From Siccirubricoccus phaeus (GTDB taxonomy: Bacteria > Pseudomonadota > Alphaproteobacteria > Acetobacterales > Acetobacteraceae), in the NCBI RefSeq assembly GCF_008360935.1, contig NZ_SRXO01000007.1, positions 124,001 to 188,000 on the forward strand: a DNA stretch of 64,000 nt, given 5' to 3'. The notes below the pieces were generated by a model. It worked only from the letters and a program-made list of their open reading frames with translations, did no database searches and was not told the origin of the DNA. Positions within the stretch are counted from its first letter, which is position 1; every line of letters begins with the position of its first letter. This document shows, piece after piece, positions 18,101 through 25,817 of this stretch. The translations under genes and the position numbers were made by a program.

Positions 18101-18918
18101 GTGGCGCCCAGGGCGCCGTCCGGGGCGGCGCGGACCATGCCCTCGGCGGCCAGGGTCAGGCCCTCGCCCATATTACCGTCCAGCCGCAGCGCCGCGCCGG
18201 AGGCCGGGCCTTCCAGCGTCAGGTCAACGGAGAGCGGCCGGTCGCCGAGGCCGGCCAGGGTGGCGACCAGACCGCCCGGCGCCTCCCTCGCGGTGATCCT
18301 GGCGTTCAGCCGGTCCTCCGCCGGGGTCAGGCCAAGGGCGACGGCCACGCCGCCCTCCCGGTCCAGCCGGCGGAGATCGAGCCGGGCGCGGAGATCGCCG
18401 GCGGCGAGGCCCGCCTCGCCTTCCAGCGCGAAGCTGGCGGCCTGGCCCAGCACCGGCTGGCCCAGCTCCAGCACGTCGATCGCCAGCCGGTCCAGCGCCA
18501 CATCCACGGGCAGGCTGGGGAGTTGCGGCAGCACGGTCTCGCCGGGCGGGGTGGGCTCCGGCGCCGGGCCGGGCGCGGCAGGCGGCAGGCGGTGCAGGGC
18601 GATGCGCTGGGCGGCGATGGTGCGGATGCGGAAGGTCCGCTGCAGCAGGGCGCCGAGGTCGAGGTCGATCCGCGCCTCTTCCAGCTCCAGCCATGGGCCC
18701 TGGTCGTCCGACATGGTCAGCCGCGCGACGGCGGGGTGGCCGGGCAGCGGCCCGCGCAGCCCCTCGATCCGCAGCCCCGGCACCTGGTCCTGGGCGAGCC
18801 GCGCCAGGGTGTTCCGCCCCGGCTCGGTATTCGCCCAGACCAGCGCCCCGACCACCGCCACCACCGGCAGCGCCACCAGCAGCACCAGCCCGAAGAGCAG
18901 CCAGCGCACGACCCGCAT
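15124..18918 (-). CDS. tamB: TamB, translocation and assembly module / lipid-transfer protein
   Basis: A 1264-residue protein with one N-terminal membrane anchor (residues about 5-28, WLLFGLVLLVALPVVAVVGALV). It is followed by more than 1000 residues of the repetitive beta-strand pattern of AsmA-like/TamB proteins, and by the DUF490 C-terminus ending in an aromatic strand (LTYELEY) typical of this family. TamB spans the periplasm and, with outer-membrane TamA, assists insertion of outer-membrane proteins and probably lipid transport. A Pro/Ala-rich insert lies near residue 1005-1030. The adjacent upstream gene on the same strand is tamA, but a tandem array of about 560 bases separates them. 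The length is in the normal family range. Confidence 0.9.
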   Translation of the reverse strand: MRVVRWLLFGLVLLVALPVVAVVGALVWANTEPGRNTLARLAQDQVPGLRIEGLRGPLPGHPAVARLTMSDDQGPWLELEEARIDLDLGALLQRTFRIRTIAAQRIALHRLPPAAPGPAPEPTPPGETVLPQLPSLPVDVALDRLAIDVLELGQPVLGQAASFALEGEAGLAAGDLRARLDLRRLDREGGVAVALGLTPAEDRLNARITAREAPGGLVATLAGLGDRPLSVDLTLEGPASGAALRLDGNMGEGLTLAAEGMVRAAPDGALGATLSGEASAPAMLPPEAAPLATPLAFRLDADLAADQRLALRALELRAPAGQLSLTGTANLANEALDLRATLDVAESQRFAGLLPPGPAWQGLRAEAAIAGTIGAPSLDLTATPSGLATGQAPADAVLGPTPRLTLKASMPGPRLDLAVEGAEGRLAANGSLAEPIALTATAELPRLAVLGAGSEGALTARVEASGKLADPDLVVSAQSGRIAMAGHVLEALELAARIATPASAPQGTADLNGRLDGLPLAVTFRGQPDGTLVRVEQASARLGPATLAAQGVLDPAGPLFTGEAKLDAADLAPLGRLAGQPALGGRLTLETRLAPRDGQQGFDARLDAPRLAWGENAGVLRATLAGTPAAMQWSIDGNGPGLGLNGKGGLAQENGGWRLDLAALEARGPGETLRLAAPSQVRLGADGSAAISPLALMLGSGGRLRAEGRWGPERADITANLAGLPLSLAAPYAPGVEPRGTISGDLRVTGPVAAPEARVTLTGTGLGAGAAWARGLPTAELRVEGTLKGEAAEGRAELAAGRAGSLTATARLPRGFAPASPLEAALNGRLDLAPLAQPFLAAGADRVSGRLDLALRAEGSLGTPRLGGRATLSGGDYRNPVTGVRLRDIAGTITGEGTRLVVENLTARTAGQGRITLAGNVDVGAEGFPTDLTITARDAQPVTSDLGTGSFDADLKVLGPVLGGGRVQGEVRVRGAELRVPTSLPASLPVLDNVRQVGRTPPGVPQPPRPPARAAAAPPAAPPAPPAPPLALDVTVKAPQGIFVRGRGIDVELGGEVKVGGTVAAPVPSGGLNLRRGTLDILARQMTFKRGNIAFASGNLNPQLDLAAEAQARDTTITVTVKGTPAAPEIDFTSSPELPRDEALARLLFDRPTSNLSPFELAQIAQAVAQLTGVGGGTSPLDKVRGALGLDRLGVSGGEGGTAPQVEAGRYVAPGVFLGVRQGTQGGQTGVGVQVEITPRLKLEGQTATGPAGDRVGLTYELEY

Positions 18919-18982
18919 CCTGTTCCCTTCGCCTCATCGGGGGCGCATGGCAGCCCCTCAAAACGCCCGCGGCTTACGCCAG

Positions 18983-19440
18983 GACGGTCGCGCACCGCCA
19001 GCCCGCGCCGCCCGCTGTCCTGCTGCGGCTTTGCCGCGGCAGGCTGTGCCAAGCCCCCGGCCGCCGATGCGGCACGGGGTGCCCGTGACGCTGCCTCGCC
19101 ACGTCACGGCGCCATCAGACTACCTGCGGCTCGTGTCAAGACGGTGGCGCATTGCCCAGCCCGCGCCGCCTGTTGTCCTGCCGCGGCTTCGCCGCGGCAG
19201 GCTGTGCCGAAGCCCCGGCCGTCGATGCGACCCGGGGCGCCGTTGACGTTGCCTCGCCACGTGACGGCGGCCGTCAGACTAGCTGCGGCTCATGTCGAGA
19301 CAGTGGCGCACTGCCCAGCCCGCGCTGCCTGTTGTCCTGCCGCGGCTTCGCCGCGGCAGGCTGTGCCGAAGCCCCAGCCGTCACAGCGACTCCATGGGCC
19401 CCCCGAAGCCGCGCAGCGGCTTCGTCGGGGCGAAACCCGG
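18983..19440. repeat. Tandem array, three units of about 158 bp, between tamA and tamB
   Basis: Units start at about 18983, 19140 and 19299 with near-identical openings (GACGGTSGCGCAYYGCCCAG). Each contains TGTCCTGCYGCGGCTTYGCCGC, a strong hairpin (GCGGCTTCGCCGC), GCAGGCTGTGCCRAAGCC and a CTCGCCACGT motif. The third unit decays near 19390-19440, where further hairpins (GAAGCCGCGCAGCGGCTTC; GAAGCTGCGCAGCAGCTTC) precede the tamA stop. No gene is seen in the 560-base gap. Confidence 0.85.
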
Positions 19441-19478
19441 GGCCGCCATGAAGCTGCGCAGCAGCTTCATGGGGATCA

Positions 19479-21344
19479 TCAAAACGCCTGCCCGATGCCG
19501 ACATAGATGCCATAGCCCGAAGAGCCCGGCTGCCGGATGACCGGCAGCGCGAAATCCGCCCGGATCGGCCCGATGGGCGTGTAGTACCGCAGGCCCAGCC
19601 CCGCGCCGACGCGCAACGAGGAAAAGTCCGGCGCGGAGGTGTCGCCCACCGTGCCGGCATCCACGAAGGCAACGCCGCCGATATCGCCCCAGATCCGCTG
19701 CCGCAGCTCGATGCTCGCCTCCAGCAGGGAGCCGCCGCCGGAAGGCTTGTCCCGCTCGTCGCGCGGGCCGATCGACTGGTAGTCGAAGCCGCGCACCGAG
19801 CCGCCGCCGCCGGCATAGTAGCGCTGGTGCCGTGGCACCTCGCCCTGCCGCGCCCCCATCAGGGAGCCGATGGCGCCGCGCAGCGCGATGATGGAGCGCT
19901 TGTCCCCCGACACGTCCAGATAGGTGCTCGCCACCACCTTCAGCGGTGCGAAGGCGGCGGAATCGCGGAAGCTCCAGGACGGCGTCAGGGTGCCGTTCAC
20001 CCGCCAGCCGCGGGACGGATCCAGCAGGTTGTCGGTGCCGTCATAGCGGGCGCCGAATTGGATGCCGGCGATCTGGTAGGGCGTCAGCTCGCCATCCGGC
20101 GGGCCGATGCTGCCGAAATCCAGCACGGGGCCGAAATTGGCGCTGAGCCTTTCGCTGATCTTCTTCTCCGCCAGCACCGAGGCGGTGATGGCGTCCCGGT
20201 CATAGGCCTCCAGCCTTTCCCGCAGCATGGCGGCATTGCCGAGCAGGCTCCAATCCGGGCCGAGCCAGGCGCTGAGCATGGCCGGGTCGCGATAGGCGGC
20301 GCTGATCCGGTAGGTGGAGCGGTCCAGCCCGCCCTCCTGCCCCAGCCGTGCCACCTCGGCCTCCAGCCGCAGCCGCTCGGCGCCGCCGAAGAGGTTGCGG
20401 TGCTCCCAATAGACCCGGGCGGTGGGGCCGTAATTGGTCTCATAGGCGGCGCCGAAGCCGATGGCGTGGCGGGCCCTTTCGGTGACGGCGAAGGTGATGG
20501 GCAGGGTGCCGTCCGGGGCCAGGGCCTCGCCCGGCTCCGCCCGCACGGCGGAGAAGACGCCGAGGCCCATCAGGTCCCGCCGCGCCGTCTCCATCCGCGC
20601 CGGGCTGTAGCGCTGGCCGGTCAGGGTCGCGACGCGGCGGTCGAGGAAGGCGGGGTCCATCGTCTCCGCCCCGGTCACCTGCGGCACGCCGAAGGTGGCG
20701 GCCGGGCCGGGGGTGAAGCGGAGCGTCAGATCCATCCCCTGGCGGTCATGGTCCACCAGCGCCTCCCGCGGGGCGAGGCTGGCCAGCGGGTGGCCGGAAT
20801 CGCGCAGCCGGCCCAGCAGGGTGGATTCGGCATCGAGGATGGGGGCGGCCCGGGCCGGGTCGCCCACCGCCAGGCCGAAGGGGGTGGCGGCGGCGGCGGC
20901 CACCGCCTCGGCCCCGGCCGGGTCGCTGGACTGGACCGTGAGATGGGCGAGGCGGTAGCGGTCCCGCGGCGTCGCGGTGATGCGCACCGGCACCTCCGGC
21001 AGGGCTTCCAGCCTTTCCAGCAGGCCGGGGGCGCCGAGCGGCTCGCCGGCCAGGGTGATCTCCACCGCCCCGCCCCAGAAGCCTTCCGATTGCAGGGCGC
21101 GGCGCAGCCGGTCCAGGTCGCCCTCCGCCCGGCCGATCAGCCCGCCGGGAGTGGTCGGCGCCGTCTCCCGCAGCCGGGCGAGGTCCGAGGCGGTGCCGAG
21201 GGCGGCATCCAGCCCGGCATCGCCGGTCGGCACGATCTCCACCGTATAGGGGCGGTTTTCCGGGTCCGGCGGCGTTTCCTGCGCCAGGGCGAGCAGGGGG
21301 AGGAGCGGCAGGAGCGCGGCCAGCAGGCGAAGGAGGCGGGTCAC
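19479..21344 (-). CDS. tamA: TamA, Omp85-family outer-membrane assembly protein
   Basis: A 621-residue protein with a signal peptide (residues 1-21, cleavage after LALA). POTRA-type domains cover about 30-260 (for example RLAHLTVQSSDPAGAEAVAAAAATPFGLAVGDP). The C-terminal Omp85 barrel runs from about residue 265 (HAIGFGAAYETNYGPTARVYWEHRNLFGG) to the terminal aromatic residue in GIYVGIGQAF, the usual BAM recognition end. The lid-lock motif VRGF is present in GSVRGFDY. With TamB it forms the translocation and assembly module in the outer membrane. It is divergent from an M20 amidohydrolase 95 bases away, so its promoter must lie at about 21345-21440. Confidence 0.9.
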   Translation of the reverse strand: MTRLLRLLAALLPLLPLLALAQETPPDPENRPYTVEIVPTGDAGLDAALGTASDLARLRETAPTTPGGLIGRAEGDLDRLRRALQSEGFWGGAVEITLAGEPLGAPGLLERLEALPEVPVRITATPRDRYRLAHLTVQSSDPAGAEAVAAAAATPFGLAVGDPARAAPILDAESTLLGRLRDSGHPLASLAPREALVDHDRQGMDLTLRFTPGPAATFGVPQVTGAETMDPAFLDRRVATLTGQRYSPARMETARRDLMGLGVFSAVRAEPGEALAPDGTLPITFAVTERARHAIGFGAAYETNYGPTARVYWEHRNLFGGAERLRLEAEVARLGQEGGLDRSTYRISAAYRDPAMLSAWLGPDWSLLGNAAMLRERLEAYDRDAITASVLAEKKISERLSANFGPVLDFGSIGPPDGELTPYQIAGIQFGARYDGTDNLLDPSRGWRVNGTLTPSWSFRDSAAFAPLKVVASTYLDVSGDKRSIIALRGAIGSLMGARQGEVPRHQRYYAGGGGSVRGFDYQSIGPRDERDKPSGGGSLLEASIELRQRIWGDIGGVAFVDAGTVGDTSAPDFSSLRVGAGLGLRYYTPIGPIRADFALPVIRQPGSSGYGIYVGIGQAF

Positions 21345-21439
21345 CGCTGCGGGGACGCCGAACGGCGCTCCCGCTTCCGGGGGTGGTAGCTGGTACGCCC
21401 TGGCATCGGCCTTGCTAGTCCAGGCATCAGCCTTCCTCT

Positions 21440-22597
21440 ATGATGTTCGCAATGCACACTGCCCTTGCCGAGACCCTCACCGCCTGGCGTCGCCACCTGC
21501 ACGCCCATCCCGGACTGACCCTGCAGGAGGGCCCGACCGCCGCCTTCGTGGCGGCCCGGCTGCGGGAGATGGGGGTGGAGGTGGCGGAGGGAATCGGCGG
21601 GCATGGCCTCGTTGGTACCATCCGGCGGGGGGGTAACCGGAGTGTCGGTTTGCGGGCAGATATGGATGCGCTGCCGATCCAGGAGCTGAACCCGCTGCTG
21701 CCGCACCGTTCCACGGTGCCGGGGGTGATGCATGCCTGCGGGCATGACGGGCATACCACGGCGCTGCTCGGCGCCGCCTCACTCCTGGTCCAGGACCCCG
21801 ATTGGTCCGGCACGGTGCAGCTTGTCTTCCAGCCGGCGGAGGAGGGCGGCGGCGGGGCGAAGGCGATGATCGCCGACGGGCTGTTCGAGCGATTCCCGAT
21901 GGAGCGGATCTTCGGCTGGCATAATTGGCCGGGGCTCGAGGCCGGAACCATCGCGGTGCATGACAGTGCCGTGATGGCGGCCGGCGCCCGCTTCGAGATC
22001 GCCTTCGAGGGCCATGCCGGCCACGCCGCCCTGCCGCATCTGACGCGCGACCCGATGCTGGGCGTCGGGCATTGCATCGTGGCGCTGCAATCCATCGTGG
22101 CGCGGAACCTGGACCCGCTGCAGGCCGGCGTCGTCAGCGTGACCATGGCGGAGGCCGGGGAGGCGCAGAACCAGGTGGCCCACCGGGCGGAGCTGCGCGG
22201 CACGGCGCGCTGGCTGAGCGAGCCGAACGGCGCGGCGATCGAGGCCGGGATGCGGCGGATCGCCGGCGGCATCGCCGCGGCCTTCGGGCTGGAGGCGAAT
22301 GTGAGCTTCCGGGTCGGCGTGCCGGTGACGGCGAACCACCAGGCGGAGCGGGAGCTGGCGGCGCAGGCGGCGGGGGCGGTGACCACGCTGCGGCGGGATT
22401 TGCCGCCCGCCATGACAGGGGAGGATTTCTCCTGGTTCCTCAAGGAGGTGCCGGGGGCCTTCGTCTGGATCGGCAACGGCCCGGGCGAGGGCGGGCGGGA
22501 GCTGCACAACCCGAATTACGATTTCAACGATGCGGTGCTGCCGGTGGCCAGCGGCTACCTGGCGGAGGTGGCGAAACGGGCGCTGGCCGGGGGCTGA
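21440..22597 (+). CDS. M20 family amidohydrolase (hippurate/aminoacylase type)
   Basis: A 385-residue dinuclear-metal amidohydrolase. The motif RADMDALPIQE (catalytic Asp), HACGHDGHT (metal ligands Cys and His), QPAEEGGGG (general base and ligand Glu), WHNWPG (His ligand) and HNPNYDFND (C-terminal His ligand) define the subfamily of N-acyl-amino-acid and hippurate hydrolases. It releases an amino acid from an N-acyl or N-aryl conjugate in the cytoplasm. Three in-frame ATG codons (21440, 21443, 21452) are possible and none has a clear ribosome binding site; family alignment favours 21452 (MHTALAE), while the longest is given. It is divergent from tamA. Confidence 0.87.
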   Translation: MMFAMHTALAETLTAWRRHLHAHPGLTLQEGPTAAFVAARLREMGVEVAEGIGGHGLVGTIRRGGNRSVGLRADMDALPIQELNPLLPHRSTVPGVMHACGHDGHTTALLGAASLLVQDPDWSGTVQLVFQPAEEGGGGAKAMIADGLFERFPMERIFGWHNWPGLEAGTIAVHDSAVMAAGARFEIAFEGHAGHAALPHLTRDPMLGVGHCIVALQSIVARNLDPLQAGVVSVTMAEAGEAQNQVAHRAELRGTARWLSEPNGAAIEAGMRRIAGGIAAAFGLEANVSFRVGVPVTANHQAERELAAQAAGAVTTLRRDLPPAMTGEDFSWFLKEVPGAFVWIGNGPGEGGRELHNPNYDFNDAVLPVASGYLAEVAKRALAGG

Positions 22598-22704
22598 GAC
22601 CGGCAGGCCAATTCGTTGACCGGCATGAATCCATGCTGGCAGCATCGGAGGGCGCCTTGCAGGGCTCGGCCATCAGCGCCGTCGGTACGAGAACGCCGGC
22701 GCGG

Positions 22705-23712
22705 TCAGCGGCCGAATTTCTCCCGCCAGCCGGGGCGGTCGCCGAGGCTTTCCGCCGCATGGACGCCGCGTGCCACCGCCCGGGCCAGGGTATCCGCCGC
22801 CAGATGGCCGAGGCGGGCGAGCATGGCGGGGCCGGTGAGCGGCACTTTCCCCGTTGCCAGGACGAAGACGCTGTCGCCGTCGAAGGGGGTGTGGATGGGG
22901 CGGATGGCCCGCGCCAGCCCGTCCTGCGCCATGATCGCCAGGCGCTGCGCCGCCGCCTTGTCCAGCGCCGCATCCACCGCCACCGCGGCCAGGGTGGTGT
23001 TGGCCATGGGGTTCAGGGCGGCGCCGGGCGGCAGGGGCATTTCCGCCTCGCTTTGCCAGCCGGGGGGCGGGGGGCCGAGGCCGCCGAATTCCGCGCCCAT
23101 CTCCAGCGGCCAGGCCCAGAACCGGTCCGTGCCGGGCATCACCACACTCCCAAAACTGTTGACGGCGACCAGGGCGCCGATGGTCAGCCCATCCGCCGTC
23201 ACGCAGCTCGCGCTGCCGAGGCCGCCCTTCAGCGCCCCGGCCCGGGCGCCGAGGCCGGCGCCGGCATTGCCCAGGGCGAAATCCTCCCCCACCGCTGCCA
23301 GGGCGGCGCGGCCGAGCGCGGCATAGGGCGGGGTCTCGCCCCAGGATTTGTCGCCGCCATTGGCGAGGTCGAAGAGGATCGCCCCCGGCACCACCGGCAC
23401 CACGGCGCCGCCGAACTGAATGCCCCGGCCGCTTGCGCCCAGCGCGGCGACCACCGCCCCGGCCGCGTCATGCCCGTACATGGAGCCGCCGGAGAGGACG
23501 ACGGCATCCACCTCATTGCTGAGGCTGGTGGGGTCCAGGGTGTGGATGTTCAGCGTGCCGGGGGCGCCGCCGCGGATATCGGCAGCGGCGGCGCAGCGCG
23601 CCACCGGGTAGATGACGGTGGTGCCGGTGCGGGCGCGGGGATCCTCGGCATTGCCGACCAGGATGCCGGCGACGTCGGTGATGCGGTTGCGGGGGCCGGG
23701 GCGGAGGGACAT
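22705..23712 (-). CDS. P1 (S58) family self-processing aminopeptidase
   Basis: A 335-residue DmpA/BapA-like peptidase. Family features include RNRITDVAGILVGN at the N-terminus, the oxyanion region LSGGSMYG(H)DAAGAVVAAL (residues 73-92), GGLGSAS (163-169) and ALVAVNSFGSVV, where autocleavage is expected between G188 and S189 to free the nucleophilic serine. These enzymes act on beta-aminoacyl or D-/L-aminoacyl peptides. The protein lacks a signal peptide, so it is cytoplasmic. It converges on the M20 gene 100 bases away. The family attribution is firm; the substrate is not known. Confidence 0.87.
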   Translation of the reverse strand: MSLRPGPRNRITDVAGILVGNAEDPRARTGTTVIYPVARCAAAADIRGGAPGTLNIHTLDPTSLSNEVDAVVLSGGSMYGHDAAGAVVAALGASGRGIQFGGAVVPVVPGAILFDLANGGDKSWGETPPYAALGRAALAAVGEDFALGNAGAGLGARAGALKGGLGSASCVTADGLTIGALVAVNSFGSVVMPGTDRFWAWPLEMGAEFGGLGPPPPGWQSEAEMPLPPGAALNPMANTTLAAVAVDAALDKAAAQRLAIMAQDGLARAIRPIHTPFDGDSVFVLATGKVPLTGPAMLARLGHLAADTLARAVARGVHAAESLGDRPGWREKFGR

Positions 23713-23833
23713 GGCGGGGAGGGTCGCATGGCCGGGCGTCGGGCGCTATCCGGGCGCGGCGCCGGAACAGGCGGGCATGGCCGCCGGGCCGGGCAGGACA
23801 CGCCGTTCGGGGTGGATGGCATGGGAGGCGTGC

Positions 23834-24086
23834 ATGGTCGGTCGGGCGCGGGGGTGGCTTCCAGGGCCGGGGTGCCATCGGGATCGATGGTATGCGACGC
23901 GCGTATGGTCGGTCGGGCGCGGCGGTGGCTTCCAGGGCTGGGGTGCCATCAGGATCGATGGCATGCGACGCGTGTATGGTCGGTCGGGCGCGGCGGTGGC
24001 TTCCAGGGCTGGGGTGCCATCAGGATCGATGGCATGCGACGCGTGTATGGTCGGTCGGGTGCGGCGGTGGCTTCCAGGGCCGGGTA
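23834..24086. repeat. Tandem array of exact 71-bp units (about 3.6 copies)
   Basis: ATGGTCGGTCGGG recurs at 23834, 23905, 23976 and 24047, a constant 71-bp period. Units two and three are nearly identical, including CTTCCAGGGCTGGGGTGCCA and ATCGATGGCATGCGACGCG. The fourth unit breaks off after CTTCCAGGGCCGGG. The array fills the intergenic space (23713-24225) between the divergent P1 peptidase and GNAT genes. Its 71-bp period keeps no reading frame across units (71 is not a multiple of 3). Confidence 0.92.
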
Positions 24087-24225
24087 GGGGGCGCCGGAGG
24101 CGGAGGGCGCGGGAATGGTATGGCCGGCGGTGGCGCGGCGACCGCCTTAGCGGGCCAGGCGCCGCGCTGTTCGGGGCGGATGCCTGGGACGAGTCCGGCC
24201 AGGATATGGCAGCAGGGAGGATGGA

Positions 24226-24696
24226 ATGGCGCTGAGCTGGCGGCCGATGCGGGAAGCGGATCTGCCGGCGGTCTGCGCCCTGGCCGAGGCGCTGCACCCC
24301 GAGCATCCGGAACCGCCCGACATCTTCGCCGAACGCCTGGCCCTGGCCCCCGGCGGCTGTCTGGTGCTGGCGGGGGAGGGGGGGCTGCTCGGCTATGCCA
24401 TCGGCCATGGCTGGAGCGGCTTGGCGCCGCCGGCGCTGGGGGTGCGGCTCGGCACCCTGCCGGAGCGGCCGGGGGCCTTCCATGTCCATGACGTGGCGCT
24501 GCTGCCGGCGGCGCGCGGCGCCGGCCATGCCGCGGCGGCGCTGGCGGCGCTGGCGGCCGGCCGGCCGCTGGTGACGCTGGTCGCGGTGGCGGAGGCGGTG
24601 CCCTATTGGCAGCGCCAGGGCTTCCACGACCATCCCTGCGCCGATCCCGCCGCCCTGGCCAGCTATGGCGCCGGCGCCCGCTTCATGGCGCGCTGA
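24226..24696 (+). CDS. GNAT family N-acetyltransferase
   Basis: A 156-residue acetyltransferase. The N-terminal strand-helix (LSWRPMREADLPAVCALAEAL) and the acetyl-CoA pyrophosphate loop in VHDVALLPAARGAGHAAAAL (a variant of Q/RxxGxG/A) are clear, followed by YWQRQGFHD, the usual C-terminal motif. It has an ATG start with GGGAGG about 9 bases upstream. The substrate is unknown. It converges on the RES toxin gene 37 bases beyond its stop. Upstream is the 71-bp tandem array, which probably contains or borders its promoter. Confidence 0.85.
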   Translation: MALSWRPMREADLPAVCALAEALHPEHPEPPDIFAERLALAPGGCLVLAGEGGLLGYAIGHGWSGLAPPALGVRLGTLPERPGAFHVHDVALLPAARGAGHAAAALAALAAGRPLVTLVAVAEAVPYWQRQGFHDHPCADPAALASYGAGARFMAR

Positions 24697-24733
24697 GCGG
24701 AAGGCGTCCTCGCCGCGCCGTGCTGTCGGGCGA

Positions 24734-25240
24734 TCACGCTCCAGGCGGATGCAGGCGCGGGTCCAGGGCGAAATGGGTCTGTGCCACCTCCCCGTAAAGC
24801 CCGGCCGCCCGGGCCGGGTCGAAGACCAGGTTCCAACTCGCGGCGGAGACGGTGCTGAGTACCAGCAGGAAGGGGTGCTCGCGCAGCAGCGCGTCGCCGA
24901 AGCGCTGCTGCCCGGCCCCGACCGCGCCGGGATGCAGCCAATGCGGGTTCGGCACCTCCTCCGGCCACAGCACCCGCACCTTGTCGGGCGCCAGGATGCG
25001 CGCCCGGGTCAGCATGTGCGGCACCAGGTCCAGCGCGGGGAAGCCCTTATGGACCGCGACTTCCAGGATGGCCGTCGCCGGGTCCAGCGCGGCATAGACG
25101 GCGCGCAGGCCGCGGGAATTCCAGCGGCCGCCGACCCGGTAGCTGCCCTCGCCGCTGTCCCAGGCCGGGGCGAAGCCCGCCTGATCCAGCCGCCAGAACA
25201 CCAGCGCGCCATCGCCGAGCGGCGGCGGCAGCGGGGTCAT
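24734..25240 (-). CDS. RES-domain toxin (NAD+ phosphorylase/ADP-ribosyl-transferase fold)
   Basis: A 168-residue RES-family protein. It has FWRLDQAGFAPAWDSGEGSYRVGGRWNSRG (R39 and the G-GRWNS signature), VYAALDPATAILEVAVH (Y49 and E60, the positions of catalytic residues in characterised RES toxins) and VSAASWNLVFDP near the C-terminus. RES toxins (MbcT, Res) degrade NAD+ and arrest growth; ParT modifies other targets. The cognate antitoxin gene lies just upstream on the same strand, the usual gene order. The ATG lies inside a 14-nt tandem repeat, so several ATG triplets in different frames precede it; the one at 25240 opens the conserved frame. Confidence 0.85.
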   Translation of the reverse strand: MTPLPPPLGDGALVFWRLDQAGFAPAWDSGEGSYRVGGRWNSRGLRAVYAALDPATAILEVAVHKGFPALDLVPHMLTRARILAPDKVRVLWPEEVPNPHWLHPGAVGAGQQRFGDALLREHPFLLVLSTVSAASWNLVFDPARAAGLYGEVAQTHFALDPRLHPPGA

Positions 25241-25274
25241 GCCGGCGGGGTCATGCCGGCGGGGTCATGCCGGC
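25233..25274. repeat. 14-nt direct repeat (three perfect units) over the RES toxin start
   Basis: GGGGTCATGCCGGC occurs at 25233-25246, 25247-25260 and 25261-25274, followed by a partial fourth unit (GCGGTCAT). On the coding (minus) strand each unit contributes an ATGACCCC, in a different frame each time. The toxin ATG (25238-25240) is in the last transcribed unit. The array fills most of the 52-base gap between antitoxin stop and toxin start. Confidence 0.92.
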
Positions 25275-25292
25275 GCGGTCATCCATGCGGCG

Positions 25293-25757
25293 TCACGTAT
25301 AGACGCCGAATTCCAGCCGGGTGAGGTGTTCCGCCAGCGCCTCCACCCCCGCCGGGGTGGAAAGCAGGTCGAGCGGCCGGCGCCCCTCCAGGGCCAAAGC
25401 GGGGGTCAGGAACCAGGCCTCCGCCGCCTGCTGGCTGCCGAGCAGGGTGGTGGCGCGGGCCAGCAGCTCGGCGAAGGTCCAGATGCGGCCGCTCTGCTCC
25501 GGGCTCAGCCGGCGCGCCGGCTCCTCCCGCCGCCGCTGATAGGTGCGCAGGCTGATGCCGAGCGCCGCTTCCAGCCCCTCCCCCGCCAGCAGCGCGACAT
25601 GGCTGACGAGGTGTTCCAGCGCATGGCCCGGCAGCCCGTCCCGCAGCAGATCATGCGCGGCGAGGCGACTGTCCAGCTCCCGCCGCAGCGCCCGGCGGCC
25701 GCCGAGCAGCGCCGCGGCCTGGCTCAGGGCGGGCGTATCGGCAAGGGCGGCGGACAT
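25293..25757 (-). CDS. Antitoxin of RES toxin, Xre/MbcA/ParS type (DUF2384)
   Basis: A 154-residue protein with an N-terminal helical Xre-like region (LLAGEGLEAALGISLRTYQRRREEP, with SLRTYQRR as recognition-helix candidate). The C-terminal DUF2384 toxin-binding domain includes LLGSQQAAEAWFLTPALALEGRRPLDLLSTPAGVEALAEHLTRLE, with the family's W..P...L.G..P..LL.T..G pattern. It should bind and neutralise the RES toxin encoded next and repress the shared promoter. The start at 25757 has GGAG at 8 bases; an ATG 57 bases further upstream at 25814 is possible but lacks a binding site. Confidence 0.85.
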   Translation of the reverse strand: MSAALADTPALSQAAALLGGRRALRRELDSRLAAHDLLRDGLPGHALEHLVSHVALLAGEGLEAALGISLRTYQRRREEPARRLSPEQSGRIWTFAELLARATTLLGSQQAAEAWFLTPALALEGRRPLDLLSTPAGVEALAEHLTRLEFGVYT

Positions 25758-25817
25758 GGCGAGAGCTCCGACAGGTGACGCTGGATAGATGACACTTGTC
25801 GCGGGCGGGTTCAAGCC

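Noticed and set aside
13957-19506. Open frame of 1849 codons on the plus strand
   Set aside because: It starts inside tonB in another frame and then runs antisense through tamB. The protein has only Gln/Arg/Gly/Ala-rich composition with no domain. It is a by-product of the high GC content at third positions of tamB.
23834-24086. 71-bp array considered as a CRISPR
   Set aside because: Whole units repeat end to end with no variable spacers, and no cas genes are present.
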